From assembly GCA_963589425.1 (NCBI GenBank), contig CAVAKZ010000005.1:1-64000 (forward strand): a stretch of 64,000 nucleotides of DNA, in the 5' to 3' direction. The DNA is from CAKRJP01 sp963589425. GTDB lineage: Bacteria > Bacillota > Clostridia > Lachnospirales > Lachnospiraceae. The notes below the pieces were generated by a model. That model did no database searches, was not told where the DNA came from, and was given only the letters and a program-made list of their open reading frames with translations. The translations under genes were made by a program, and so were the position numbers. Below are positions 34,167 through 42,263 of this stretch, piece after piece; position 1 is the first letter of the stretch, and every line of letters begins with the position of its first letter.

Positions 34167-36147
34167 TTTTTTGCCTATAACAAGAGAGGAAATGTTAGAG
34201 AGAGGTTGGGAACAGCCGGATTTTGTATATGTTTCCGGAGATGCCTATGTAGACCACCCCTCCTTTGGACCGGCTATTATAAGTCGGATTTTAGAATCCA
34301 GAGGATACAAGGTGGCCATGATTTCTCAGCCCGATTGGAAGGATAAGGAAAGTGTTAGGGTCTTTGGTGAGCCAAGACTTGGATTTTTGGTATCCGCAGG
34401 TAATATGGATTCTATGGTAAATCATTATTCGGTCTCTAAAAAAAGACGAAGGACAGACGCCTACACACCGGGAGGTCTTATGGGAAAACGGCCGGATTAT
34501 GCGGTGGTTGTTTATGGAAATCTGATTCGTCAAAGCTACAAACATACCCCTATAATTTTGGGAGGTATCGAGGCTAGTTTAAGACGATTAGCTCACTATG
34601 ATTACTGGTCAGATAAATTAAAGCGGTCTGTCCTATTAGATTCAGGAGCAGACTTGATTTCCTATGGTATGGGAGAACACTCCATAGTAGAGATAGCAGA
34701 TGCCTTAGATGCAGGTATTGCCGTGCAGGATATTACCTATATTCCAGGTACGGTTTATAAGACCAAGACCCTGGACAGTGTTTATGATGCCCTTATGCTA
34801 CCGGATTTTTCTTCTTTACAAAAAGATAAACTAAATTATGCGAAAAGTTTTTATATCCAGTATTGCAACACTGATCCCAATGCCGGGAAACGGCTGGTGG
34901 AGCCTTATTCAGACCATTTGTACGTGGTGCAGAATCCTGCGGCCGCAACCTTAAGCCAGATGGAAATGGACGACGTTTATGAGCTTCCCTTTACCAGAAC
35001 CTACCATCCTTCCTATAAGGAGGCAGGAGGGGTTCCAGCAATTTCAGAGGTGAAGTTTAGCCTTATTAGCAACCGTGGATGTTTTGGAGGCTGTAATTTT
35101 TGCGCCCTGACCTTCCATCAGGGAAGGATCCTTCAAACCAGAAGTCATGAGTCCCTGGTAAAAGAGGCGGAGCAAATGACTAAGGACGAAGATTTTAAGG
35201 GATATATCCATGATGTGGGAGGCCCCACAGCCAATTTTAGACAACCATCCTGTGAAAAGCAGCTGACAAAGGGAGTTTGCAGTAATAAGCAATGTCTCTT
35301 CCCTAAACCCTGTGGGAATCTGACAGTAGACCATAGAGATTATGTGAAGCTATTAAGAAAATTAAGGCAAGTTCCCGGTGTGAAAAAAGTATTTATTCGT
35401 TCCGGTATCCGATTTGACTATGTTATGGCAGATAAGGATGATACTTTTCTTCGGGAGTTGTGCAAATATCATGTCAGTGGTCAATTAAAGGTGGCGCCGG
35501 AACATGTTTCCGATAATGTTTTATCCTTAATGGGAAAACCTGAAAATTCCGTGTATCGAAGCTTTACAGATAAGTATAAAAAAGTAAATAAGGAACTGGG
35601 GATGGACCAGTATCTGGTGCCCTATCTAATGTCCTCCCATCCGGGATCAAGGCTTTCTGATGCCATAGAACTGGCAGAACATTTGCGGGATTTAGGCTAC
35701 ATGCCGGAACAGGTACAGGATTTTTATCCTACACCCTCTACTATTTCTACCTGCATGTATTACACAGGGGTGGATCCTAGAAATATGAAACCGGTTTATG
35801 TTCCAAAGAACCCTCATGAGAAGGCAATGCAGAGGGCCTTGATTCAATATAGGGACCCGAAAAATTACGACCTGGTTATGGAGGCTTTAAAAAAAGAGGG
35901 GCGCATGGATTTGGTAGGATTTGGCAGAGAATGCCTGATACCTCCAAGAAAGATGTCTTCGGAGAAATATGGTAAATCCAGTAAGTCTAGTAAGTCCGGT
36001 AAGTCCAGTAAAACGGCTAAAAAAAGGGACGAAAAAAAGTCTGGAAAGCTAAGGGAAGTCGGAAGAAGCAAACCGGTAAAGTATGCCGGAAAAAATAAGA
36101 AAAAAGATGATAAGGGAAGAATAAATGAAAAAATTAGTAAAGGGTAG
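34156..36147 (+). CDS. YgiQ-family radical SAM protein
   Basis: The 663-residue product matches the YgiQ family: an N-terminal UPF0313-type region (FLPITREEMLERGWEQPDFVYVSGDAYVDHPSFGPAIISRIL), and a radical SAM core with RGCFGGCNFCALTFHQGR (about residues 303-320) whose three Cys bind the 4Fe-4S cluster. The conserved DFYPTPSTISTCMYYTG and FGRECLIPP segments follow. The function is unknown. The last 60 residues are a Lys/Ser-rich low-complexity tail encoded by 9-bp repeats. It overlaps the upstream synthase by 11 bases and the downstream membrane gene by 23. Confidence 0.92.
   Translation: MNHNFLPITREEMLERGWEQPDFVYVSGDAYVDHPSFGPAIISRILESRGYKVAMISQPDWKDKESVRVFGEPRLGFLVSAGNMDSMVNHYSVSKKRRRTDAYTPGGLMGKRPDYAVVVYGNLIRQSYKHTPIILGGIEASLRRLAHYDYWSDKLKRSVLLDSGADLISYGMGEHSIVEIADALDAGIAVQDITYIPGTVYKTKTLDSVYDALMLPDFSSLQKDKLNYAKSFYIQYCNTDPNAGKRLVEPYSDHLYVVQNPAAATLSQMEMDDVYELPFTRTYHPSYKEAGGVPAISEVKFSLISNRGCFGGCNFCALTFHQGRILQTRSHESLVKEAEQMTKDEDFKGYIHDVGGPTANFRQPSCEKQLTKGVCSNKQCLFPKPCGNLTVDHRDYVKLLRKLRQVPGVKKVFIRSGIRFDYVMADKDDTFLRELCKYHVSGQLKVAPEHVSDNVLSLMGKPENSVYRSFTDKYKKVNKELGMDQYLVPYLMSSHPGSRLSDAIELAEHLRDLGYMPEQVQDFYPTPSTISTCMYYTGVDPRNMKPVYVPKNPHEKAMQRALIQYRDPKNYDLVMEALKKEGRMDLVGFGRECLIPPRKMSSEKYGKSSKSSKSGKSSKTAKKRDEKKSGKLREVGRSKPVKYAGKNKKKDDKGRINEKISKG
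35971..36015 (+). repeat. 9-bp tandem repeats in the YgiQ tail
   Basis: Five imperfect copies of a 9-base unit of the type RGTAARTCC encode repeated Gly/Ser-Lys-Ser. They lie in frame, so copy-number change would alter tail length without breaking the gene. Confidence 0.8.
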
Positions 36148-36703
36148 ACCAGGATATATCAGGCGTCGCAAAAACAGATATCTTATGTGGGCGATTTTAG
36201 AATTTGCAGTGGTTCTTTTATTGTTTGCTCTTGGAATCTGGCAGACAGGAAGCAGAAAAAATATTTTGACCATTGTAGCAATCGTAGGATGCCTTCCGGC
36301 AGCAAAAATGCTGGTGGAATATATTGTTATGTTTCCTTTTAATGGAATCAGTAAAATTTGTGGCAAAGAAATTAAGGAAAAAGCAGGGCTCCTTACAATA
36401 GCCTATGACCTTATTTTTACCTGCAATGAAAAATTAATGCAGGTAGACGCCATTGTGATTAGCGATCACGTGGTTTGCGGTTACACATCCTGTGAGAAAA
36501 CCGATGAAAAGGCAGTGACAGACATGTTAAAGAACCTATTGTCATCAGAAAATTATGAGAAAATGACTGTGAAAATCTTCCACGATTACACTGCTTTTTT
36601 AAGTAGGGCAGAGGGTTTAAATAGTATGGCAGAAGTAAGTAATGCTTCTCCGGGAAGGAAGGAGAAGGGGATCCGCCATCTGTTCTTAAGTGTCTCTATG
36701 TAG
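36125..36703 (+). CDS. Conserved membrane protein of unknown function
   Basis: A 192-residue protein with a basic N-terminus (MKKLVKGRPGYIRRRKNR) and two adjacent hydrophobic segments at about residues 20-42 and 48-70. A soluble part of about 120 residues follows, which by the positive-inside rule would be cytoplasmic. I recognise no catalytic motif. The gene overlaps the YgiQ gene by 23 bases, with the ATG in the AAGGGAAGAATAAATG context. Its place between ygiQ and a pseudouridine synthase appears in related genomes, to my recollection. Function unknown. Confidence 0.7.
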   Translation: MKKLVKGRPGYIRRRKNRYLMWAILEFAVVLLLFALGIWQTGSRKNILTIVAIVGCLPAAKMLVEYIVMFPFNGISKICGKEIKEKAGLLTIAYDLIFTCNEKLMQVDAIVISDHVVCGYTSCEKTDEKAVTDMLKNLLSSENYEKMTVKIFHDYTAFLSRAEGLNSMAEVSNASPGRKEKGIRHLFLSVSM

Positions 36704-36757
36704 GAACGCTACGTAGAAAAACTAAGTGGAAGGCCTGGGTTATTGTAGTTATTGTAT

Positions 36758-37816
36758 ATGAAAGAGATTAAGATTACTAGCAAGGAATCCGGTCAAAGAC
36801 TGGATAAGCTTTTAAAAAAATATTTACAGGAAGCATCCGGAAGCTTTATTTATAAAATGCTTCGGAAGAAAAATATAGTCTTAAATGACAAAAAGGCTGC
36901 AGGAAATGAAAAATTAACAGAGGGAGATTCTGTAAAATTATATTTTTCAGAGGAAACATTAAACAAGTTTCTTGGGAAAAATTCTCTGGAATTAAAGGAA
37001 GATGGTAAAGGGGTTAAGCCTTCTAAGAAGCAGAAGCAGGGAAGCTTTGGAAATCCCAAGGCGGTTAAAGTGATTTATGAGGATGATCACATTCTATTGC
37101 TTAATAAGCCTGTAGGAGAGCTTTCTCAGAAGGCAAATCTCCATGACCTTTCCATGGTGGAGCATTTGACGGCCTATCTTTTGGAAAATAAGAGCCTAAC
37201 AAAAGAGGATCTGCAAACCTTTCATCCTTCAATCTGCAATCGCTTGGACCGCAATACCAGCGGAATTTTGGTAGCAGGAAAAACCATGCCGGGTCTTCAG
37301 AAGATGGGAGAGATTTTTAAAGATCGAAGCCTAAAAAAATATTATCTTTGCATGGTCAAGGGAAAAGTTACTAAAGGGGCACATATAGAAGGATTTCTTG
37401 AAAAAAACCAGAAGATTAATTGTGTAGCAATAAAAAAACATTCTGCTGCCAATGGAAAGCCTATTCAGACAGAGTACACCCCCTTGGCCTGGAATGAGGA
37501 AGTGACTCTTCTTAGAGTACACTTGATCACAGGAAAGACTCATCAGATCAGGGCCCACCTAGCTTCTATAGGTCATCCGCTTTTGGGGGATTACAAGTAT
37601 GGTGACAAATCTTTCAATGATAAATATAAGAAAGAATATGGATTAGGATCTCAGTTTTTACATGCCTATGAAATTTGCTTTCCAAGGATGGAAGAACCCT
37701 TAGATGATTTGTCTGAGAAAACATTTATGGCAGCCCTTCCGGAGATATTTTGGAGAATCGTAAAGGAGACAAAATGGCAGCATGGAATTCAAGAGGCCTT
37801 AGAGGTTCCACATTAG
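36758..37816 (+). CDS. RluA-family pseudouridine synthase
   Basis: The 352-residue product has an N-terminal S4 domain (SGQRLDKLLKKYL, FIYKMLRKKNIVLNDKKA), a Lys-rich linker of about 30 residues, and the RluA-type catalytic domain with VIYEDDHILLLNKPVG and the NRLDRNTSGILVAGK motif holding the catalytic Asp (about residue 169). LLRVHLITGKTHQIRAHLASIGHPLLGDYKYG follows. RluC/RluD-type 23S rRNA modification is likely. The frame opens at a TTG two codons earlier; the ATG at 36758 is preferred although no clear SD is visible. It overlaps recU by 43 bases. Confidence 0.9.
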   Translation: MKEIKITSKESGQRLDKLLKKYLQEASGSFIYKMLRKKNIVLNDKKAAGNEKLTEGDSVKLYFSEETLNKFLGKNSLELKEDGKGVKPSKKQKQGSFGNPKAVKVIYEDDHILLLNKPVGELSQKANLHDLSMVEHLTAYLLENKSLTKEDLQTFHPSICNRLDRNTSGILVAGKTMPGLQKMGEIFKDRSLKKYYLCMVKGKVTKGAHIEGFLEKNQKINCVAIKKHSAANGKPIQTEYTPLAWNEEVTLLRVHLITGKTHQIRAHLASIGHPLLGDYKYGDKSFNDKYKKEYGLGSQFLHAYEICFPRMEEPLDDLSEKTFMAALPEIFWRIVKETKWQHGIQEALEVPH

Positions 37817-38316
37817 AGGAGATGGTAAATCGTAGCAATGAACGCTATCGAAAGCAGGGGCTGGCCCTGGTACAAAAAATTCCAACCCCTATTACTCCTG
37901 TACAGATTGATAAGAATCACAGACACATTACCCTGGCTTATTTTGATCAGAAAAGTACTATTGATTATATTGGAGCTGTACAGGGAATCCCTGTGTGCTT
38001 TGATGCCAAGGAATGTGTGGCAGATACTTTTCCCCTGCAAAATGTCCATGAACATCAGGTTGAGTTTATGGGAGATTTTGAAAAGCAAGATGGGATTGCA
38101 TTTATTTTAATTTATTTTTCAACAAGAAATGAGCTTTATTATCTGCGTTATAAAGAATTAAAGTTTTTTTGGGATCGTTCAAAGGCCGGCGGCCGAAAAA
38201 GTTTTAGAAGAGATGAACTTCAGGAAGGCTTTTTTTTCTCCTTAAATAAGGGAATCTATGTTCCCTACTTAGATCTCTTAAACAAGGATCTTGAACTTAG
38301 GGAGGAACCTTCATAA
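37774..38316 (+). CDS. recU: Holliday junction resolvase RecU
   Basis: RecU resolves Holliday junctions in Firmicutes. The product has 180 residues starting MAAWNSRGLRGSTLEEMVNRSNERYRKQGLALVQKIPTP, which covers the family start with its catalytic Glu. The nuclease residues follow in STIDYIGAVQGIPVCFDAKE (Asp, and Asp-Lys-Glu), then the FMGDFEKQDGIAFILIYF strand. The frame opens 8 codons upstream, but AAGGAG lies 5 bases before the ATG at 37774. The 43-base overlap with the RluA-type gene implies coupling. In Bacillus recU pairs with ponA; no penicillin-binding protein gene is here. Confidence 0.93.
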   Translation: MAAWNSRGLRGSTLEEMVNRSNERYRKQGLALVQKIPTPITPVQIDKNHRHITLAYFDQKSTIDYIGAVQGIPVCFDAKECVADTFPLQNVHEHQVEFMGDFEKQDGIAFILIYFSTRNELYYLRYKELKFFWDRSKAGGRKSFRRDELQEGFFFSLNKGIYVPYLDLLNKDLELREEPS

Positions 38317-38366
38317 AATACATAAGTTGGCATATTTTTTGAGATGCAGATGGCTAAGGATGTTGG

Positions 38367-38395
38367 TTGACAAAGCTTTATAAAATGCTTATAAT
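38367..38395 (+). promoter_or_regulatory. Consensus sigma-A promoter of the his operon
   Basis: A perfect TTGACA (38367-38372), 17-bp spacer and perfect TATAAT (38390-38395). The start near 38402 is the edge of a palindrome. No T-box leader is present. Confidence 0.92.
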
Positions 38396-38402
38396 TTTAT
38401 AG

Positions 38403-38424
38403 GTATTTTACCATGGTAGCATAC
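38403..38424 (+). promoter_or_regulatory. Palindromic candidate operator at the his transcription start
   Basis: A 22-bp interrupted palindrome has a perfect 10-bp core TACCATGGTA (38409-38418) and outer arms GTAT and ATAC. The centre has no room for an RNA loop, so a DNA-bound dimeric repressor fits better than a hairpin. A TrpR-family HisR/YerC-type repressor is one candidate; none is encoded in the window. Confidence 0.55.
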
Positions 38425-38453
38425 TAAAGTGCTGGAGAGGACGGTTTACAGTT

Positions 38454-39698
38454 ATGAAGAGATTACTTCACACTCCTGAAGGAGTACGTGATATATACAA
38501 TGTAGAATGCGGAAAGAAATTAGAATTGGAGGAGCGATTAAAAAAGGTATTACACCTTTATGGATTCCACGATATTCAAACTCCAATGTTTGAGTATTTC
38601 GACGTATTTCGAAAGGAGATCGGGACTATTCCCTCCAAGGATTTATATAAATTTTTTGACAAAGACGGGAATACCCTGGTGTTAAGACCGGATATTACCC
38701 CTTCTATTGCCCGGGTGGCCGCAACTCTTTTTCAGGAAGAGGAACTTCCTATTCGTCTGTGTTACACAGGTAATACCTTTGTCAATCAAAGTAAATATCA
38801 GGGAAGACTAAGCGAAAATACCCAGATGGGGGCAGAATATATTGGAGATGATTCCGTGGAAGCCGATGCTGAGATGCTGGCCTTAGTTATTGAGTCCATG
38901 CTGACAGTAGGTTTAAAGGAGTTCCAGTTAAATGTAGGCAATGTGGAGTTTTTCCAGAGCCTTATGGAGGATGCAGCCCTTGATGAGGATGCAGAAGAGA
39001 GGGTTCTAGAGCTTATTGCCAACCGCAATTTCTTTGGGGTAGAAGACTACTTAGACAGTATTCAGGTGAAGAGAAGTTCCAGAGAGGCCTTCGTTGCATT
39101 AAATCAGTTAGTGGGTGGCGTGGAGATTTTAGAGAGAGCTAGAGATTTGGCGCCGAATTCCAAGGGAGTTAAGGCTGTTCTTAGACTTGAGCAGATTTAT
39201 AATATTTTGAAACAGTACGGCGTAGAAAAATTTATCACTTTTGATCTTAGTATGACAGGAACCTACGGATATTATACCGGTATTATTTTCAGAGGCTACA
39301 CCTATGGAATCGGGGATGCAGTAGTTCGGGGGGGACGCTACGATCATTTGATTGAAAAATTTGGTAAACAGTCTCCTTCTGTAGGCTTTGCCATAGTGGT
39401 GGATGAGCTTATGAATGCTCTCACCAGGCAGAAGGCCAGAGTTATGTACAGCAGAAAGAATTACATAGTTCTCTATGATGAGGGAAGACAAAAAGAGGCC
39501 ATTTCCCTGGCAAGAGATTTTAGACGAAAAGCGAAAAATACAGAGCTTTTAAAGAAGGATCCAAAGAAAGACTTAGAAGTATATGTAAGCTACGGGGATG
39601 AATACTATGCCAGCAAGCTGATTTACATTTGCAGTACCGGAGATATTACCATGGTGAATTTGTTGACCGGTGAGAGAAAGACCATAGATAGGAGTTAA
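38454..39698 (+). CDS. hisZ: ATP phosphoribosyltransferase regulatory subunit HisZ
   Basis: HisZ is a catalytically inactive HisRS paralogue that activates the short form of HisG. The 414-residue protein begins LLHTPEGVRDIYNVECGKKLELEERLKKVLHLYGF, like class II HisRS, and keeps LVLRPDITPSIARVAATLF (motif 2) and TGTYGYYTGIIFRGYTYG and GGRYDHLIEKFG (motif 3 region). It lacks a full anticodon-binding domain. It stands directly before a short-form hisG, as the HisZ-HisG partnership requires. The operon promoter is just upstream. Confidence 0.95.
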   Translation: MKRLLHTPEGVRDIYNVECGKKLELEERLKKVLHLYGFHDIQTPMFEYFDVFRKEIGTIPSKDLYKFFDKDGNTLVLRPDITPSIARVAATLFQEEELPIRLCYTGNTFVNQSKYQGRLSENTQMGAEYIGDDSVEADAEMLALVIESMLTVGLKEFQLNVGNVEFFQSLMEDAALDEDAEERVLELIANRNFFGVEDYLDSIQVKRSSREAFVALNQLVGGVEILERARDLAPNSKGVKAVLRLEQIYNILKQYGVEKFITFDLSMTGTYGYYTGIIFRGYTYGIGDAVVRGGRYDHLIEKFGKQSPSVGFAIVVDELMNALTRQKARVMYSRKNYIVLYDEGRQKEAISLARDFRRKAKNTELLKKDPKKDLEVYVSYGDEYYASKLIYICSTGDITMVNLLTGERKTIDRS

Positions 39699-39704
39699 TG
39701 CCAT

Positions 39705-40340
39705 ATGAGATATTTAACCTTTGCATTAGGAAAAGGACGCCTTGCCCATCAGACTTTGGAGCTGTTTGAAAAGATTGGAATTACCTGCGAGGAAATGAAG
39801 GATAAAAGCTCCAGAAAGCTGATTTTTACCAATGAGGAACTGAAACTGCGCTTCTTTCTTTCTAAAGGCCCTGATGTACCTACATACGTAGAGTATGGAG
39901 CTGCAGATATCGGTGTTGTAGGTAAGGACACGATTTTGGAGGAAGGCAGAAAAGTCCACGAGGTGCTGGATCTAGGTTACGGAAAATGTCGTATGTGTGT
40001 ATGTGGTTATAAGGAGGCTATGCCACTTTTACAGCATCATGAATTGATTCGTGTAGCGACTAAGTATCCTAATATTGCGAAAGATTATTTTTATAATACC
40101 AAGCATCAGACTGTGGAGATTATTAAGTTGAATGGGTCGATTGAGCTTGCTCCTATTGTAGGCCTGTCAGAAGTTATTGTGGATATTGTGGAGACTGGTT
40201 CTACCCTAAAGGAAAATGGCTTGCAGGTTCTTGAGGAGGTTTGCCCTCTTTCAGCAAGAATGATTGTAAATCCTGTAAGTATGCGTATGGAGGCAGATCG
40301 AATTAATGATTTGATCGCTAGACTAAAAACAAAGTTGTAA
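39705..40340 (+). CDS. hisG: ATP phosphoribosyltransferase, short form
   Basis: HisG catalyses the first step of histidine synthesis, joining PRPP and ATP. The 211-residue product is the short type without the C-terminal ACT-like histidine-binding domain; feedback is therefore expected through HisZ. Motifs are TFALGKGRLAHQTLELFEKIG at the start, YGAADIGVVGKDTILEE, and the PRPP-binding LNGSIELAPIVGLSEVIVDIVETGSTLKENGL (about 145-175). It follows hisZ by 6 bases with an AGGAG SD. Confidence 0.97.
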   Translation: MRYLTFALGKGRLAHQTLELFEKIGITCEEMKDKSSRKLIFTNEELKLRFFLSKGPDVPTYVEYGAADIGVVGKDTILEEGRKVHEVLDLGYGKCRMCVCGYKEAMPLLQHHELIRVATKYPNIAKDYFYNTKHQTVEIIKLNGSIELAPIVGLSEVIVDIVETGSTLKENGLQVLEEVCPLSARMIVNPVSMRMEADRINDLIARLKTKL

Positions 40341-40359
40341 AGGAAAGGATGGGAGATTC

Positions 40360-41649
40360 ATGAGGATACAACACTTGAATTCAGAATCAAAGAAGAATCT
40401 TTTGGAGGATCTTTTAAAGAGAAGTCCTAACAATTACGGACAATATGAAAAAGGTGTACAGGAAATCCTATCTCGGGTAAAAGAAGAAAAAGATCAGGCA
40501 ATTTTTGATTATACTGAGAAGTTCGATCATGTTAAAATAGACGCCTCAACCATTAAGGTTACTGAAGAAGAGATTAAGGAAGCCTATGAGAGAGTAGATG
40601 AAAAGCTCGTTGAAATCATCAAAAAAGCCCTTCTTAATATTCGCAGCTACCACGAAAAGCAAAAACAGTATAGTTGGTTTGACAGTAAACCGGATGGCAC
40701 GATCCTGGGTCAAAAGGTGACAGCCCTTCAGAGGGTTGGGGTATATGTTCCGGGAGGAAAGGCTGTCTATCCTTCTTCTGTTCTTATGAATATTCTTCCG
40801 GCCAAGGTGGCAGGGGTAGAAGAGATTATTATGGTAACTCCTCCGGGAAAGGATGGCAAGGTTAATCCTAATACCCTGGTAGCGGCAAATGAAGCCGGTG
40901 CTACAGCAATCTATAAGGTAGGAGGTGCCCAGGCTATTGGTGCCTTGGCTTATGGAACCGAGACCATTCCAAAGGTTGATAAGATTGTAGGACCCGGAAA
41001 TATTTATGTAGCCCTGGCCAAAAAGGCAGTTTATGGTCACGTAAGCATTGATGCTATTGCGGGACCTAGTGAGATCCTTGTTATTGCTGATGAGACGGCA
41101 AATCCAAGATACGTTGCGGCAGATCTTCTTTCTCAGGCAGAACATGATGAGCTGGCTTCTGCAATTTTAGTAACCACCAGCGATGATTTTGCGAAAAAGG
41201 TTTCAGAGGAAGTAGATAAGTTCGTAGAAGAACTTTCAAGAAAAGAAATAATTACTAAGTCTCTGGAAAATTATGGATATATCTTAGTGGCAGAAGATAT
41301 GGATGCCGCCATAGAGATCGCCAACGAAATCGCTTCGGAGCATTTGGAGATCCAGACAGCAAATCCTTTTGACCTTATGACAAAAATCAGAAATGCAGGG
41401 GCCATCTTTATCGGAGAGTACTCCAGCGAGCCTTTGGGAGATTATTTTGCAGGACCAAACCATGTGCTTCCAACCAACGGAACTGCTAAATTCTTCTCAC
41501 CTTTATCTGTGGATGATTTTATTAAGAAGTCCAGCATTATTTCTTATTCAAGAAATGCACTGGAAGCAATCCATACAGATATTGAGAAATTTGCGGAGGC
41601 AGAGCAGCTTACCGCCCATGCAAATTCCATTAAAGTAAGATTCGAGTAA
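40360..41649 (+). CDS. hisD: Histidinol dehydrogenase
   Basis: HisD oxidises histidinol to histidine in two NAD-dependent steps. The 429-residue length fits. The family features are GQKVTALQRVGVYVPGGKAVYPSSVLMN, GPGNIYVALAKKAVYGHVSIDAIAGPSE, and LLSQAEHDELASAILVT with the catalytic Glu-His pair (about residues 258-259 Gln/His region). GPNHVLPTNGTAKFFSPLSVDDFIK follows. It lies 19 bases after hisG with a strong SD. Nothing is missing. Confidence 0.97.
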   Translation: MRIQHLNSESKKNLLEDLLKRSPNNYGQYEKGVQEILSRVKEEKDQAIFDYTEKFDHVKIDASTIKVTEEEIKEAYERVDEKLVEIIKKALLNIRSYHEKQKQYSWFDSKPDGTILGQKVTALQRVGVYVPGGKAVYPSSVLMNILPAKVAGVEEIIMVTPPGKDGKVNPNTLVAANEAGATAIYKVGGAQAIGALAYGTETIPKVDKIVGPGNIYVALAKKAVYGHVSIDAIAGPSEILVIADETANPRYVAADLLSQAEHDELASAILVTTSDDFAKKVSEEVDKFVEELSRKEIITKSLENYGYILVAEDMDAAIEIANEIASEHLEIQTANPFDLMTKIRNAGAIFIGEYSSEPLGDYFAGPNHVLPTNGTAKFFSPLSVDDFIKKSSIISYSRNALEAIHTDIEKFAEAEQLTAHANSIKVRFE

Positions 41650-41664
41650 GGGAGGAAGCTTAGA

Positions 41665-42252
41665 ATGGAAAGAATTGCAACTTGTAAAAGAAGTACCAAA
41701 GAGACGGATATTTCAGTAACCATTAACCTGGACGGTACAGGAAAAAGTGATATTGACACAGGTGTTGGATTTTTCGACCACATGCTGACTGGCTTTGCCA
41801 AGCATGGCCTCTTTGATCTTTCGGTAAGGGTGCAGGGAGATTTGGAAGTAGATGCCCATCACACCATAGAGGATACAGGAATTGTACTGGGCCAGGCAAT
41901 TTTACAGGCTCTTGGAGATAAGGCCGGAATCAAACGCTTTGGGTATTTTATCCTGCCTATGGACGAGACCTTGGCTCTTTGTGCTGTGGATCTTTCCGGA
42001 AGACCTTATCTAAAATTTGATGCAAGCTTTGACGCCCCTATGATGGGGGCTATGGACACCCAGATGGTAAAAGAATTTTTTTATGCGGTTTCCTACAGTG
42101 CAATGATCAATCTTCACTTGAAGATTATGGATGGTGAAAACGATCACCATAAAACAGAGGCTTTATTTAAGGCCTTTGGCAAGGCTCTTGATATGGCAAC
42201 CATGGAGGAGCCTAGAATTACCGGTACCTGGAGTACCAAAGGTAGCCTTTAG
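41665..42252 (+). CDS. hisB: Imidazoleglycerol-phosphate dehydratase
   Basis: HisB dehydrates imidazoleglycerol phosphate. The 195-residue monofunctional enzyme has the two metal-binding repeats: DTGVGFFDHMLTGFAKHGLFDL with DAHHTIEDTGIVLGQAIL, and, at the C-terminal side, NLHLKIMDGENDHHKTEALFKAFGKAL. There is no fused histidinol phosphatase domain. SD GGGAGGA is close to the ATG. Its substrate comes from HisF/HisH, whose genes are not in this operon. Confidence 0.96.
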   Translation: MERIATCKRSTKETDISVTINLDGTGKSDIDTGVGFFDHMLTGFAKHGLFDLSVRVQGDLEVDAHHTIEDTGIVLGQAILQALGDKAGIKRFGYFILPMDETLALCAVDLSGRPYLKFDASFDAPMMGAMDTQMVKEFFYAVSYSAMINLHLKIMDGENDHHKTEALFKAFGKALDMATMEEPRITGTWSTKGSL

Positions 42253-42263
42253 GAGGAAAGAAT

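Noticed and set aside
39649..39660. Second copy of the his palindrome (TTACCATGGTGA) near the end of hisZ
   Set aside because: It is shorter, within codons for a conserved region, and has no promoter around it.
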